NCBI GenBank assembly: GCA_022510785.1
Contig: JAFLSV010000004.1
Span: 42,148 to 106,147 of the forward strand
Source: Desulfovibrionaceae bacterium
GTDB lineage: Bacteria > Desulfobacterota > Desulfovibrionia > Desulfovibrionales > Desulfovibrionaceae
Direction: 5' to 3'
DNA: 64,000 nt
Positions 57,399-64,000 of this stretch are shown here, one piece after another (the stretch's first letter is position 1; each line of letters begins with the position of its first letter). The translations under genes and the position numbers were made by a program. Under the pieces are notes generated by a model that worked only from the letters and a program-made list of their open reading frames with translations, was not told where the DNA came from and did not search any database.

Positions 57399-57759
57399 GG
57401 TTTTCCGCCTGTGTGGCTTTAAGTTTTTCCAGCGTTTTCTTGTCCTTGGAGCGATGGATCAGCTCCGTCCGGGCGGCTTCGGCCGCCACGGTCCAGTTGC
57501 GCACGCGCTGTGCCGTGACGCTGAGATCCGTGCGCAGACCCTTGATAAAGTTCTCGGCCAGCCATCGCTCGCCCGTCTTATCCGGCGCCAGGGCGGCCAG
57601 GCTTCGTTCCTGTTCGTCCAGCATGGCGCGCAGGTTCTCGGCCCGTTGTTCCTCGCGCAGCCGCTCCTGTTCCACCCTGGCCAGTTCCACCCTGGCCTGC
57701 TGCTCCAGCTGGGTGCGGTAGGAAAGCACCTGTTCGAGGGAAAAGCGGAAAGGGGGCAT
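57322..57759 (-). CDS. fliJ: Flagellar export protein FliJ
   Basis: 145 residues, almost wholly a coiled coil with Glu/Arg-rich helices, as in FliJ, the export-gate stalk-like chaperone that contacts the FliI ATPase and FlhA. Sequence FRFSLEQVLSYRTQLE at the N-terminus is the typical FliJ start. It overlaps motE downstream by 77 bp in another frame. Other fli genes, such as fliI and fliH, are not in this window. Confidence 0.85.
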   Translation of the reverse strand: MPPFRFSLEQVLSYRTQLEQQARVELARVEQERLREEQRAENLRAMLDEQERSLAALAPDKTGERWLAENFIKGLRTDLSVTAQRVRNWTVAAEAARTELIHRSKDKKTLEKLKATQAENHAREEQRREQREYDETASLRYKASH

Positions 57760-57908
57760 GGTCTAACCTGCGGAGCCTGGCGTCAAAAAACCGAAAGATG
57801 AGCCTCGTGCCTGTGGGTATAGCAAAGATCGGGCCAAAATGCACCTGTCCCCAGACATCTCCCCGGTATTCTTTCTCCAAGGCCACGGGCGGCCCTGCCC
57901 CGCGGAGC

Positions 57909-57938
57909 AAAAAGCCCCGCGCCGGAATGGCGCGGGGC
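57909..57938 (-). terminator. Rho-independent terminator of metK
   Basis: Arms at 57914-57923 and 57929-57938 form a 10-bp GC stem with a five-base loop. Reading the minus strand, TTTTT follows directly. It lies 26 bp after the metK stop codon. Confidence 0.85.
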
Positions 57939-57963
57939 CGTGGAGGACATAAAGCCGGCGGCG

Positions 57964-59139
57964 CTACACTTTGGCGGCCGTCAGCAAATCCTTGACGGCA
58001 TCGGTCTTTTCCCAGGTGAATTCGGGCAGTTCACGCCCGAAATGCCCATAGCAGGAGGTCTTACGGTAGATGGGCCGCTTGAGGCCCAGCCTTTTGATGA
58101 TGTGATAGGGGCGCAGGTCAAAGACCTCGCGCACGGCCCTGGTCAGGACTTCATCCGGCACGTCGCCGCTGCCCTGGGATGACACCAGCACGGACACGGG
58201 TTCGGCCACGCCGATGCAGTAGGCCACCTGCACTTCGCAGTGCGGGGCCAGGCCGGCGGCCACCACATTCTTGGCCACATAGCGGGCCATGTACGCGGCG
58301 GAACGATCCACCTTGGAGGGGTCTTTTCCCGAAAAGGCCCCGCCGCCGTGGCTGCCCATGCCTCCGTAGGTATCCTGAATAATCTTGCGGCCGGTCAGGC
58401 CGCAGTCGCCCATGGGGCCGCCCACCACAAAGCGTCCGGTGGTATTGATGAAGATATCGCATTTTTTTTCATCAAACATGCCGGTGGGTTCCAGAACAGG
58501 CCGGATGACCTCGCGCTTGACGGCCTCAATAAGATCGCCCTGGCTCACCTGGGGTTCGTGCTGGGTGGCCACCACCACATTGGAAATGCGCACGGGTTTG
58601 CCGTTCACATATTCGAACGACACCTGCGTTTTGCCGTCGGGCCGGAAAAAGTCCACCACGCCGTCCTTGCGCACGCGGGCCAGTTGCAGCGAAAGCTGGT
58701 GCGCCCAGTACACGGGGGCGGGCATCAGGGTATCGGTTTCATTGCAGGCAAAGCCGAACATCATGCCCTGGTCGCCCGCGCCCTGTTCCTCAGGGGCCTG
58801 GCGGTTGACGCCCTGCGCGATGTCGGGGGACTGTTTGTCAATGGACGACAGCACGGCGCAGGTTTGCCAGTCAAAACCCATGTCCGAGCTGTTATAGCCG
58901 ATGTTGCGGATGGTTTCGCGCACCACCTGGGGCAGGTCGGCATAGCCGTTGGTGGTGATTTCACCGGCGACAATGGCCATGCCCGTGGTGACGAGTGTTT
59001 CACAGGCCACATGGGAATCCGGATCCTGGGCCAGCAGGGTGTCCAGCACGGCGTCGGAAATCTGATCGGCCACCTTGTCGGGATGCCCTTCGGTGACGGA
59101 TTCGGACGTGAAATAATATGTGCCCTTGGGAAGATTCAT
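57964..59139 (-). CDS. metK: S-adenosylmethionine synthetase
   Basis: Makes S-adenosylmethionine from methionine and ATP. 391 residues. Landmarks: [28 protein letters not shown], the methionine/ATP block [37 protein letters not shown] and [25 protein letters not shown] nine bases upstream supports ATG 59139. panC ends 36 bp upstream on the same strand, so transcription from panC into metK is likely. There is no room for a SAM riboswitch between them. Confidence 0.97.
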   Translation of the reverse strand: MNLPKGTYYFTSESVTEGHPDKVADQISDAVLDTLLAQDPDSHVACETLVTTGMAIVAGEITTNGYADLPQVVRETIRNIGYNSSDMGFDWQTCAVLSSIDKQSPDIAQGVNRQAPEEQGAGDQGMMFGFACNETDTLMPAPVYWAHQLSLQLARVRKDGVVDFFRPDGKTQVSFEYVNGKPVRISNVVVATQHEPQVSQGDLIEAVKREVIRPVLEPTGMFDEKKCDIFINTTGRFVVGGPMGDCGLTGRKIIQDTYGGMGSHGGGAFSGKDPSKVDRSAAYMARYVAKNVVAAGLAPHCEVQVAYCIGVAEPVSVLVSSQGSGDVPDEVLTRAVREVFDLRPYHIIKRLGLKRPIYRKTSCYGHFGRELPEFTWEKTDAVKDLLTAAKV

Positions 59140-59175
59140 AGCAGTGTCTCCTTGGCGTCGGCCACAGCAGCCGGG

Positions 59176-60027
59176 TTACAGGGGAAGCAGGCGCAGGTTG
59201 TCGATAAGTCTGGCCCGGCCGAGGCGGACGGCCACGGCCACCAGGGCCGCGTCGTCCAGCCTGGTCAGGTTTTGCAGGGTGTCGGGATGCACAATGGACA
59301 AATAGTCCGGCTCACCGGAGGGAACGTCACGTTTCAGGTCTTCCCTCAGGCCGGCCAGCAGCGCGGCGGCGTCGCGCTCGCCCTGGCGCACGCGATGGGC
59401 CATGGCGAGCAGCCCCCGGTATATGCCGGGGGCCTGGGCCCGTTCCTCAGCGCTCAGGTAGGCGTTGCGCGAGCTCATGGCCAGCCCGTCGCTCTCGCGC
59501 ACAATGGGGTGCCCCACAATGTCCACATCCACATTCAGGTCGCGCGCCATGCGGCGGATAACGGCCAGCTGCTGCCAGTCCTTTTCTCCGAACACGGCCA
59601 CATGGGGCCGGGCCAGGTGGAACAGCTTGAGCACCACCGTGCACACACCCCGGAAATGGGTGGGGCGGCTGACCCCGCACAGCACGGAGGACAGCGCGGG
59701 CACGTCCACCCAGGTGGCGTGATCCGGCGCGTACATGGCCTCGGCCGCGGGCTGGAACAGGGCGTCCACTCCCTCGGCCCCGGCCAGGGCGATGTCGCGC
59801 CCGGCGTCGCGCGGATAGGCGGCCAAATCTTCGGCGGGGCCGAACTGGGTGGGATTGATGAAGCGGCTTACCACCACGCGATGGGCCAGAGAGCGGGCAT
59901 GGCGCATAAGAGCGAGATGTCCTTCGTGAAAATAGCCCATGGTGGGAACCAGCGCGATGCGCTGGCCTTCGGTTCGCCACCGTTCGGCCTGGGCGCTGAG
60001 ATCGGGAAGCGTGGATAGTATCTGCAT
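59176..60027 (-). CDS. panC: Pantothenate synthetase (pantoate--beta-alanine ligase)
   Basis: Joins pantoate and beta-alanine in coenzyme A biosynthesis. 283 residues; PTMGYFHEGHLAL is the ATP-binding HxGH-type signature, followed by SRFINPTQFGPAEDL, FGEKDWQQL and GLAMSSRNAYL (KMSKS-like). The ribosome site before ATG 60027 is weak. It begins the panC-metK unit; the next gene upstream runs the other way across a 231-bp gap, which contains the promoter. Confidence 0.96.
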   Translation of the reverse strand: MQILSTLPDLSAQAERWRTEGQRIALVPTMGYFHEGHLALMRHARSLAHRVVVSRFINPTQFGPAEDLAAYPRDAGRDIALAGAEGVDALFQPAAEAMYAPDHATWVDVPALSSVLCGVSRPTHFRGVCTVVLKLFHLARPHVAVFGEKDWQQLAVIRRMARDLNVDVDIVGHPIVRESDGLAMSSRNAYLSAEERAQAPGIYRGLLAMAHRVRQGERDAAALLAGLREDLKRDVPSGEPDYLSIVHPDTLQNLTRLDDAALVAVAVRLGRARLIDNLRLLPL

Positions 60028-60258
60028 ATCAAGTTATGGGAATATAGTTAGTGGAGCTCTATCTATACACGCTCCCCCGGGTTCTGTCCAGCCCCCCTGT
60101 GTTTCGTCCCGTCTCCCTGCCCTGCCCGGTTTTCCCGTGTTTTGTCCGATCCCTTGACGGGGGTGAGAGGCGAAGGCTATTGAACAGGCGTATCCGTATC
60201 ATGCGCCGCGTTCCGGCGGCCCTGCTTCCGCGCCCGCCAGGGCGGTGACGAGAGCCTG

Positions 60259-60813
60259 ATGCAGCCGTTTTACCAGGGGAAAATCGATACCTTCTGCGCC
60301 GTGTACGCGGTACTCAACGCCCTTCAGATTCTGCACGACATCAGCCCCCGGCAGGGCCGTGAACTGTTTAATAACGTGCTGCTGCGGGCATCGCGCGATG
60401 AGGAGCGTTTTCTGAACATACTGACCCGCCGCACGGATTACCTGGATCTTGTGGATCAGACGCTGGAGACAGCGCGCTTCCGCTATCCTTTAAAAATACA
60501 GGCGCCGTTCGGCCCCGGCGCGCCGCACGGCGAGGTATGGGACGCGCTGCTGGAGTACGCCAGGCCCGATCGGCGGCGCGCCGGGGTGTTTCGCTTTCTT
60601 CGCTGTGTGCCCCAGCGGCCCCGGCCCGTGACCGATCACTGGACCACCACCCATAGGGTGGATGAAAGCGGGCTGCATTTTTTCGATTCCAGCCTGGAGC
60701 CCGGCGGGGTATACTGCCTGCGGGGCTCGGAACTGGCCGACACGCTCGCGCCGCATCCCCGGGAATACTTCATGATTCCGCCGGAATCCGTGCGCTTGCT
60801 GTCCTTGCCCTGA
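60259..60813 (+). CDS. Hypothetical protein with papain-like cysteine-peptidase pattern
   Basis: 184 residues without signal or membrane segment. The N-terminus reads QGKIDTFCAVYAVLNAL, where Cys13 in front of a hydrophobic helix and Gln6 just before resemble the active-site start of papain/C39-like folds. Later DHWTTTHRVD offers His127, and LHFFDSS offers Asp143 in the spacing of a catalytic triad. Substrate and family are unknown; a non-peptidase enzyme of the same fold is possible. The start has only a weak GAG upstream. murJ follows after 24 bp on the same strand. Confidence 0.7.
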   Translation: MQPFYQGKIDTFCAVYAVLNALQILHDISPRQGRELFNNVLLRASRDEERFLNILTRRTDYLDLVDQTLETARFRYPLKIQAPFGPGAPHGEVWDALLEYARPDRRRAGVFRFLRCVPQRPRPVTDHWTTTHRVDESGLHFFDSSLEPGGVYCLRGSELADTLAPHPREYFMIPPESVRLLSLP

Positions 60814-60837
60814 CAAGCCTCAACCCGGTAAGCCGCC

Positions 60838-62433
60838 ATGCCGCTTTTGACGTCCCGGCAGAAAATGGGCGCGGCCGCCCTGATCATGGCCTTCAGCGTG
60901 CTTGTGTCACGGCTTATGGGGCTTGTGCGCGACAAGGTCATTTCATGGCAGTTCGGGGCCGGGGGCGAGGCGGATATCTATTTTTCCGCCTTTGTGGTGC
61001 CCGACTTTCTCAATTATCTGCTGGCGGGCGGCTATATTTCCATCACCCTTATTCCCCTCCTGGCCGGGTGCTTCGAGCGCGACGAGGAGGAAGGCTGGCG
61101 CTTTTTCGGCACGGTGTTCTGCTGGGCCGCGCTGGCCATCGCCGTGCTGACCGCGCTGGCCTGGATTGGCGCTCCCCGGCTTTCCGAGTGGGTGGCGCCC
61201 GGCTTTGAGCCCGGCCGGCGGGAACGTTTGGCGGTCTTTCTGCGCATTGTGCTGCCCGCGCAGGTATTTTTTCTGCCCGGGGCCTGCCTGTCCGCCGTGT
61301 TGTATATCCGGCGGCAGTTCACGGTGCCCGCCCTGACCCCGCTGGTCTACAACGGATGCATTCTGCTGTGCGGCGCGCTTCTGCCCCGGCTGGGCCTGGC
61401 TTCGGGCATGGAGGGCTTTTGCTGGGGGGTGCTGGCGGGGGCGGCCCTGGGCGCTTTTCTGCTGCCCTGGCTGGCGGTGCGGGCGGGCGGCCTGCGGCTG
61501 AGGCCGGGCCTGAGCCATCCGCTTTTGGGGCGCTTTCTGCTGCTGGCCCTGCCCTTCATGATCGGGCAGTCCGTGGTGGTGCTGGATGAGCAGTTTGTGC
61601 GCGTGTTCGGCAGTCTGGCCGGCGAGGGCGCGGTGAGCCTGCTCAACTATGCCCGGCGGATCATGATGGTGCCTGTGGGCGTGGTGGCCCAGGCGGCTGG
61701 TGTGGCCTCGTTTCCCTTTCTGGCTTCTCTGGCGGCCCGGGGCGACACGCGGGGCTTTCATCACACGCTGAACACGGCCCTGCGCAACAGCCTCATTGTG
61801 GTTATTCCGGTCACAGCCTGGCTTGTCGCGGCGTCCGGCCCCATTTTGGGCTTTATTTTCGAGGGGGGCAGCTTCCGGGCCGCCGATACCGCGGCCACCA
61901 CGCCGCTGCTTCAGATTATGCTGCTGGCCGTGCCCTTCTGGGCCCTGCAGCAGGTAACGGGACGCGCCTTCTACGCCCGGCAGGACACCCTGACTCCGGC
62001 CGTGGCGGGGACTCTGGCCTCGGTGCTGACCGTGCCCGTATACCTGGCGCTGGTTCCGCGCTGGGGAGCGCCCGGGGTGGCGCTGGTCACCTGCCTGTCC
62101 CTGGTGCTGTATGCCTCGGCCTTGCTGATCATCGCCCGCCGCCGCTGGGGCGGTGACGCCTTTGAGGGACTGGCCCGCACGGCCTGGCGGAATCTGGCTT
62201 TGACCGTGCCGGCGCTGGCGCCCGTCTGGATGCTGATCCTCGTGTTGCCTGCCTGGACGCCGGGCCTGCCGCCCCTGGCGCGGCAGTTTGTCGCGCTGGC
62301 CGTGGGCGGTTCCGTGTTTCTGGCTGTCTATAGCCTGCTGGCCCGGCGCTTTGCTCCGGATTTTCTGGCCGTGCTGCTTGATCCCGTGCTGCGCCGGCTG
62401 CGGCGGCGCGGCGCGGCGGGAGGCTCCGCATGA
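60838..62433 (+). CDS. murJ: Lipid II flippase MurJ
   Basis: Moves lipid-linked peptidoglycan precursor across the inner membrane. 531 residues, about fourteen membrane helices of the MOP/MviN fold. Landmarks: ALIMAFSVLVSRLMGLVRDKVISWQFG (N-terminal MviN signature), DFLNYLLAGGYISITLIPLLA and ALQQVTGRAFYARQDTLTP near residue 370. The Arg residues of the central cavity are present. The start has a weak ribosome site. It may be cotranscribed with the papain-like gene. Confidence 0.94.
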   Translation: MPLLTSRQKMGAAALIMAFSVLVSRLMGLVRDKVISWQFGAGGEADIYFSAFVVPDFLNYLLAGGYISITLIPLLAGCFERDEEEGWRFFGTVFCWAALAIAVLTALAWIGAPRLSEWVAPGFEPGRRERLAVFLRIVLPAQVFFLPGACLSAVLYIRRQFTVPALTPLVYNGCILLCGALLPRLGLASGMEGFCWGVLAGAALGAFLLPWLAVRAGGLRLRPGLSHPLLGRFLLLALPFMIGQSVVVLDEQFVRVFGSLAGEGAVSLLNYARRIMMVPVGVVAQAAGVASFPFLASLAARGDTRGFHHTLNTALRNSLIVVIPVTAWLVAASGPILGFIFEGGSFRAADTAATTPLLQIMLLAVPFWALQQVTGRAFYARQDTLTPAVAGTLASVLTVPVYLALVPRWGAPGVALVTCLSLVLYASALLIIARRRWGGDAFEGLARTAWRNLALTVPALAPVWMLILVLPAWTPGLPPLARQFVALAVGGSVFLAVYSLLARRFAPDFLAVLLDPVLRRLRRRGAAGGSA

Positions 62434-62478
62434 ACCTTCGAACCCGCGCGCCTCATGCGCTCTGCCGGATGTGCGGAG

Positions 62479-62506
62479 GCCGGCCCGCGCATGGCCGGCG
62501 TTTTTT
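62479..62506 (+). terminator. Rho-independent terminator of murJ
   Basis: GCCGGCC at 62479-62485 pairs with GGCCGGC at 62493-62499, followed by G and six T. A second perfect 8-bp stem (62507-62514 with 62520-62527) lies directly after it in the ispH leader. Confidence 0.75.
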
Positions 62507-62546
62507 CCCCTTCCGGCAAGGAAGGGGCCGCTGAAAGGAACGTGAC

Positions 62547-63407
62547 ATGCGTGTGATACGGGGCCGCAACGCGGGCTTCTGCATGGGGGTGGCGCTGGCC
62601 CTGCGCAAGCTGGATGAGGCCGTGACCTCTGCCCCCCGCCGGGTGGCCACGCTGGGGGCCATCATTCACAACCCTCAGGTGCTGGCGGAATACGCCGCCA
62701 GGGGAGTGCGCGTTCTGCATTCGCCCGCCGAGGCGGAACCCGGCATGACCGTGGTCATACGGGCCCACGGTGTGCCCCGCGAGGATGAGGCCCGCCTGCT
62801 GGCCGTGGGCGCGCGTGTGGTGGACGCCACCTGCCCGCGGGTCAAGAAAGCCCAGATGTCCATTGCCGAAGCCACGGCCGGCGGCGCGCAGCTGTGGCTG
62901 TATGGCGATGCCGAGCATCCCGAGGTGCGCGGCCTTTTATCCTACGCGGCCGGTTCGACACGGGTGTTTGCCTCCTGCGCGGAGGCGGCCTGTCTGCCCG
63001 CGACCCTGCCGCCGGACGGCACAGCCGTGCTGGCGGCCCAGACCACGCAGGATCGGCCCGCGTTCGATGCCTTGCGCGCGGATTTGCTTGAAGCTATGGA
63101 GAGCAGGTTGCGTGTGCTGGACACCATTTGCGATGCCACCCGGCAGCGGCAGCAGGAAACCTTGAACCTGGCGGAGCAGGTGGATGCCCTGGTGGTGGTG
63201 GGCGGCCGGGCCAGCGGCAATACCCGGCGCCTGGCCGATATCGCGGCCGGGCGGGGTGTGCCCGCGCTGCTGGTGGAAACCGCGGATGACCTTGAGTCCG
63301 CTTTTTTTTCGTCAGTTTCCGTGGTAGGGCTAACGGCTGGCGCATCTACGCCGAAAAGCCTCATAGACGCTGTGGAGCAGCGCCTGAAAGAACTGTGTCC
63401 CCGTTAG
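62547..63407 (+). CDS. ispH: 4-hydroxy-3-methylbut-2-enyl diphosphate reductase
   Basis: Last step of the MEP isoprenoid pathway; a [4Fe-4S] enzyme producing IPP and DMAPP. 286 residues with the three cluster Cys in AGFCMGV, DATCPRV and DTICDAT, and the HMBPP pocket IIHNPQV, RAHGVP, TTQDRPAF and GLTAGASTPKS. AAGGA eight bases upstream supports the ATG. The gene uses its own leader after the murJ terminator. Confidence 0.96.
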   Translation: MRVIRGRNAGFCMGVALALRKLDEAVTSAPRRVATLGAIIHNPQVLAEYAARGVRVLHSPAEAEPGMTVVIRAHGVPREDEARLLAVGARVVDATCPRVKKAQMSIAEATAGGAQLWLYGDAEHPEVRGLLSYAAGSTRVFASCAEAACLPATLPPDGTAVLAAQTTQDRPAFDALRADLLEAMESRLRVLDTICDATRQRQQETLNLAEQVDALVVVGGRASGNTRRLADIAAGRGVPALLVETADDLESAFFSSVSVVGLTAGASTPKSLIDAVEQRLKELCPR

Positions 63408-63473
63408 GCGGCTGAAGCGCCGCGGGCGGGAATATCCTGCGGGTCTGTTCCCGCGTGGCGAGAAGGACGGAAG

Positions 63474-63522
63474 AGCCCCGGCGGGTCTGAAAGACAGGCC
63501 GGATCAGGGCCGGATCGGGGCT
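63474..63522 (+). terminator. Candidate terminator after ispH
   Basis: AGCCCCG at 63474-63480 pairs with CGGGGCT at 63516-63522, followed by TTCTTT. The loop is long (35 bases). A second stem, GCGGGAA at 63426-63432 with TTCCCGC at 63448-63454, precedes it. Confidence 0.4.
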
Positions 63523-63539
63523 TTCTTTCCGGAGGCATT

Positions 63540-64000
63540 ATGTCGCAGACCAATATCCTGCTGGAAGCGGGCACCAACGAACTGGAAGTTGTGGAATTTT
63601 TTCTCGACGAAGTCGGCGAGGATGGTGCCCCCTATCGGGGCAGCTACGGCGTCAACGTCGCGAAAGTTCTGGAAATTATCCAGATGCCCAAAATAACCGC
63701 CCTGCCGGAGGTTCAGCACCCGTCGGTGCTGGGCGCGTTTAACCTGCGCTCGCGCATCATTCCCATGGTGGATCTGTGCGTGTGGCTGGGCAAGCAGCCG
63801 GCGGAGGGTCAGGAAGCGCCCAAGGTGGTGGTCACGGAATTCAACAACGTGACCACGGCCTTCATGGTTACGGGGGTCAACCGCATCCACCGCATCAGCT
63901 GGGAGGCGGTGGAACCTCCCAACAAGTATATGGCCATGGTCTCCAAGGGCAACATCACCGGTGTGATCAAGCTGGAAGGGCGCATCGTGTTCCTCCTTGA
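63540..64000 (+). CDS. CheV-like chemotaxis coupling protein (cut by right edge)
   Basis: 153 complete codons are visible. GGAGG five bases before the ATG at 63540 sets the start. The CheW-type domain reads SYGVNVAKVLEIIQMPKI, LGAFNLRSRIIPMVDL and FMVTGVNRIHRISWE. These are nearer to CheV than to the short CheW at 55845. A C-terminal receiver domain would be expected outside the window, which decides between CheV and a CheW paralogue. Confidence 0.85.
   Translation, partial: MSQTNILLEAGTNELEVVEFFLDEVGEDGAPYRGSYGVNVAKVLEIIQMPKITALPEVQHPSVLGAFNLRSRIIPMVDLCVWLGKQPAEGQEAPKVVVTEFNNVTTAFMVTGVNRIHRISWEAVEPPNKYMAMVSKGNITGVIKLEGRIVFLL

Noticed and set aside
58240..60018. A 592-codon plus-strand frame opposite metK and panC
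   Set aside because: Antisense shadow of two well-supported enzymes.
63504..63890. 128-codon minus-strand frame opposite the cheV-like gene
   Set aside because: Shadow of a gene with a clear CheW-type domain and a good ribosome site.

Overview
The window looks like the replication-origin side of a Desulfovibrionaceae-type genome (Desulfobacterota): a GC-rich, Gram-negative, flagellated bacterium that makes lipopolysaccharide heptose and Kdo. The assignment rests on the order dnaA-dnaN-gyrB-gyrA-TPR lipoprotein, on LPS core genes (waaA, hldD), on flagellar and chemotaxis genes (fliJ, motE, cheW, a cheV-like gene) and on cobT. It is a judgement from protein likeness read by eye, with no database search. 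No rRNA, tRNA, CRISPR array, phage or insertion sequence was seen.

Left part, 1-19 kb, almost all on the minus strand. parB (cut by the left edge) and parA come first, followed by a 1.3-kb gene-free stretch with four perfect 16-bp parS sites. Next are a sigma-54 response regulator and its histidine kinase, pgi, an aspartate-type aminotransferase, sfsA (the only plus-strand gene here), then TPR lipoprotein, gyrA, gyrB, dnaN and dnaA. Upstream of dnaA lies a 46-bp, nearly pure A/T block, and gene orientation changes there. That makes the dnaA/M23-peptidase gap the best oriC candidate, although I see no cluster of DnaA boxes.

Middle, 19-33 kb. These are housekeeping and conserved genes: an M23 endopeptidase, a membrane protein, queA, cobT, a lone oligopeptide-type ABC ATPase, an FMN-dependent glutamate-synthase-like protein whose 3' end is tandemly repeated, a tRNA methyltransferase (MnmM type), rnhA, an orphan FlgC-like protein and an NhaC antiporter.

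Accessory stretch, 33-43.5 kb. A visibly AT-richer pair (DUF3737 and a secreted double carboxymuconolactone-decarboxylase protein) faces an AraC regulator and a Tat-exported metallo-beta-lactamase-fold protein. A complete RND efflux operon (adaptor, pump, outer-membrane factor) follows. It reads as a stress or electrophile-response and efflux block.

Right part, 43.5-64 kb. waaA and hldD (convergent, overlapping), a YkgJ-type cysteine-cluster protein, an unusual AroQ-like plus AroA-like fusion that lacks EPSP-synthase active-site residues, a membrane-anchored HtrA protease, an MFS exporter, mntP, RNase J, a fumarylacetoacetase-family enzyme, cheW, fliJ-motE, panC-metK, a papain-like hypothetical protein, murJ, ispH and a cheV-like gene cut by the right edge. 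The items most worth a second look are the degenerate AroQ/AroA fusion, the parS array, the 33-37 kb island, the papain-like protein, and the queA leader that carries a terminator directly before the start codon.
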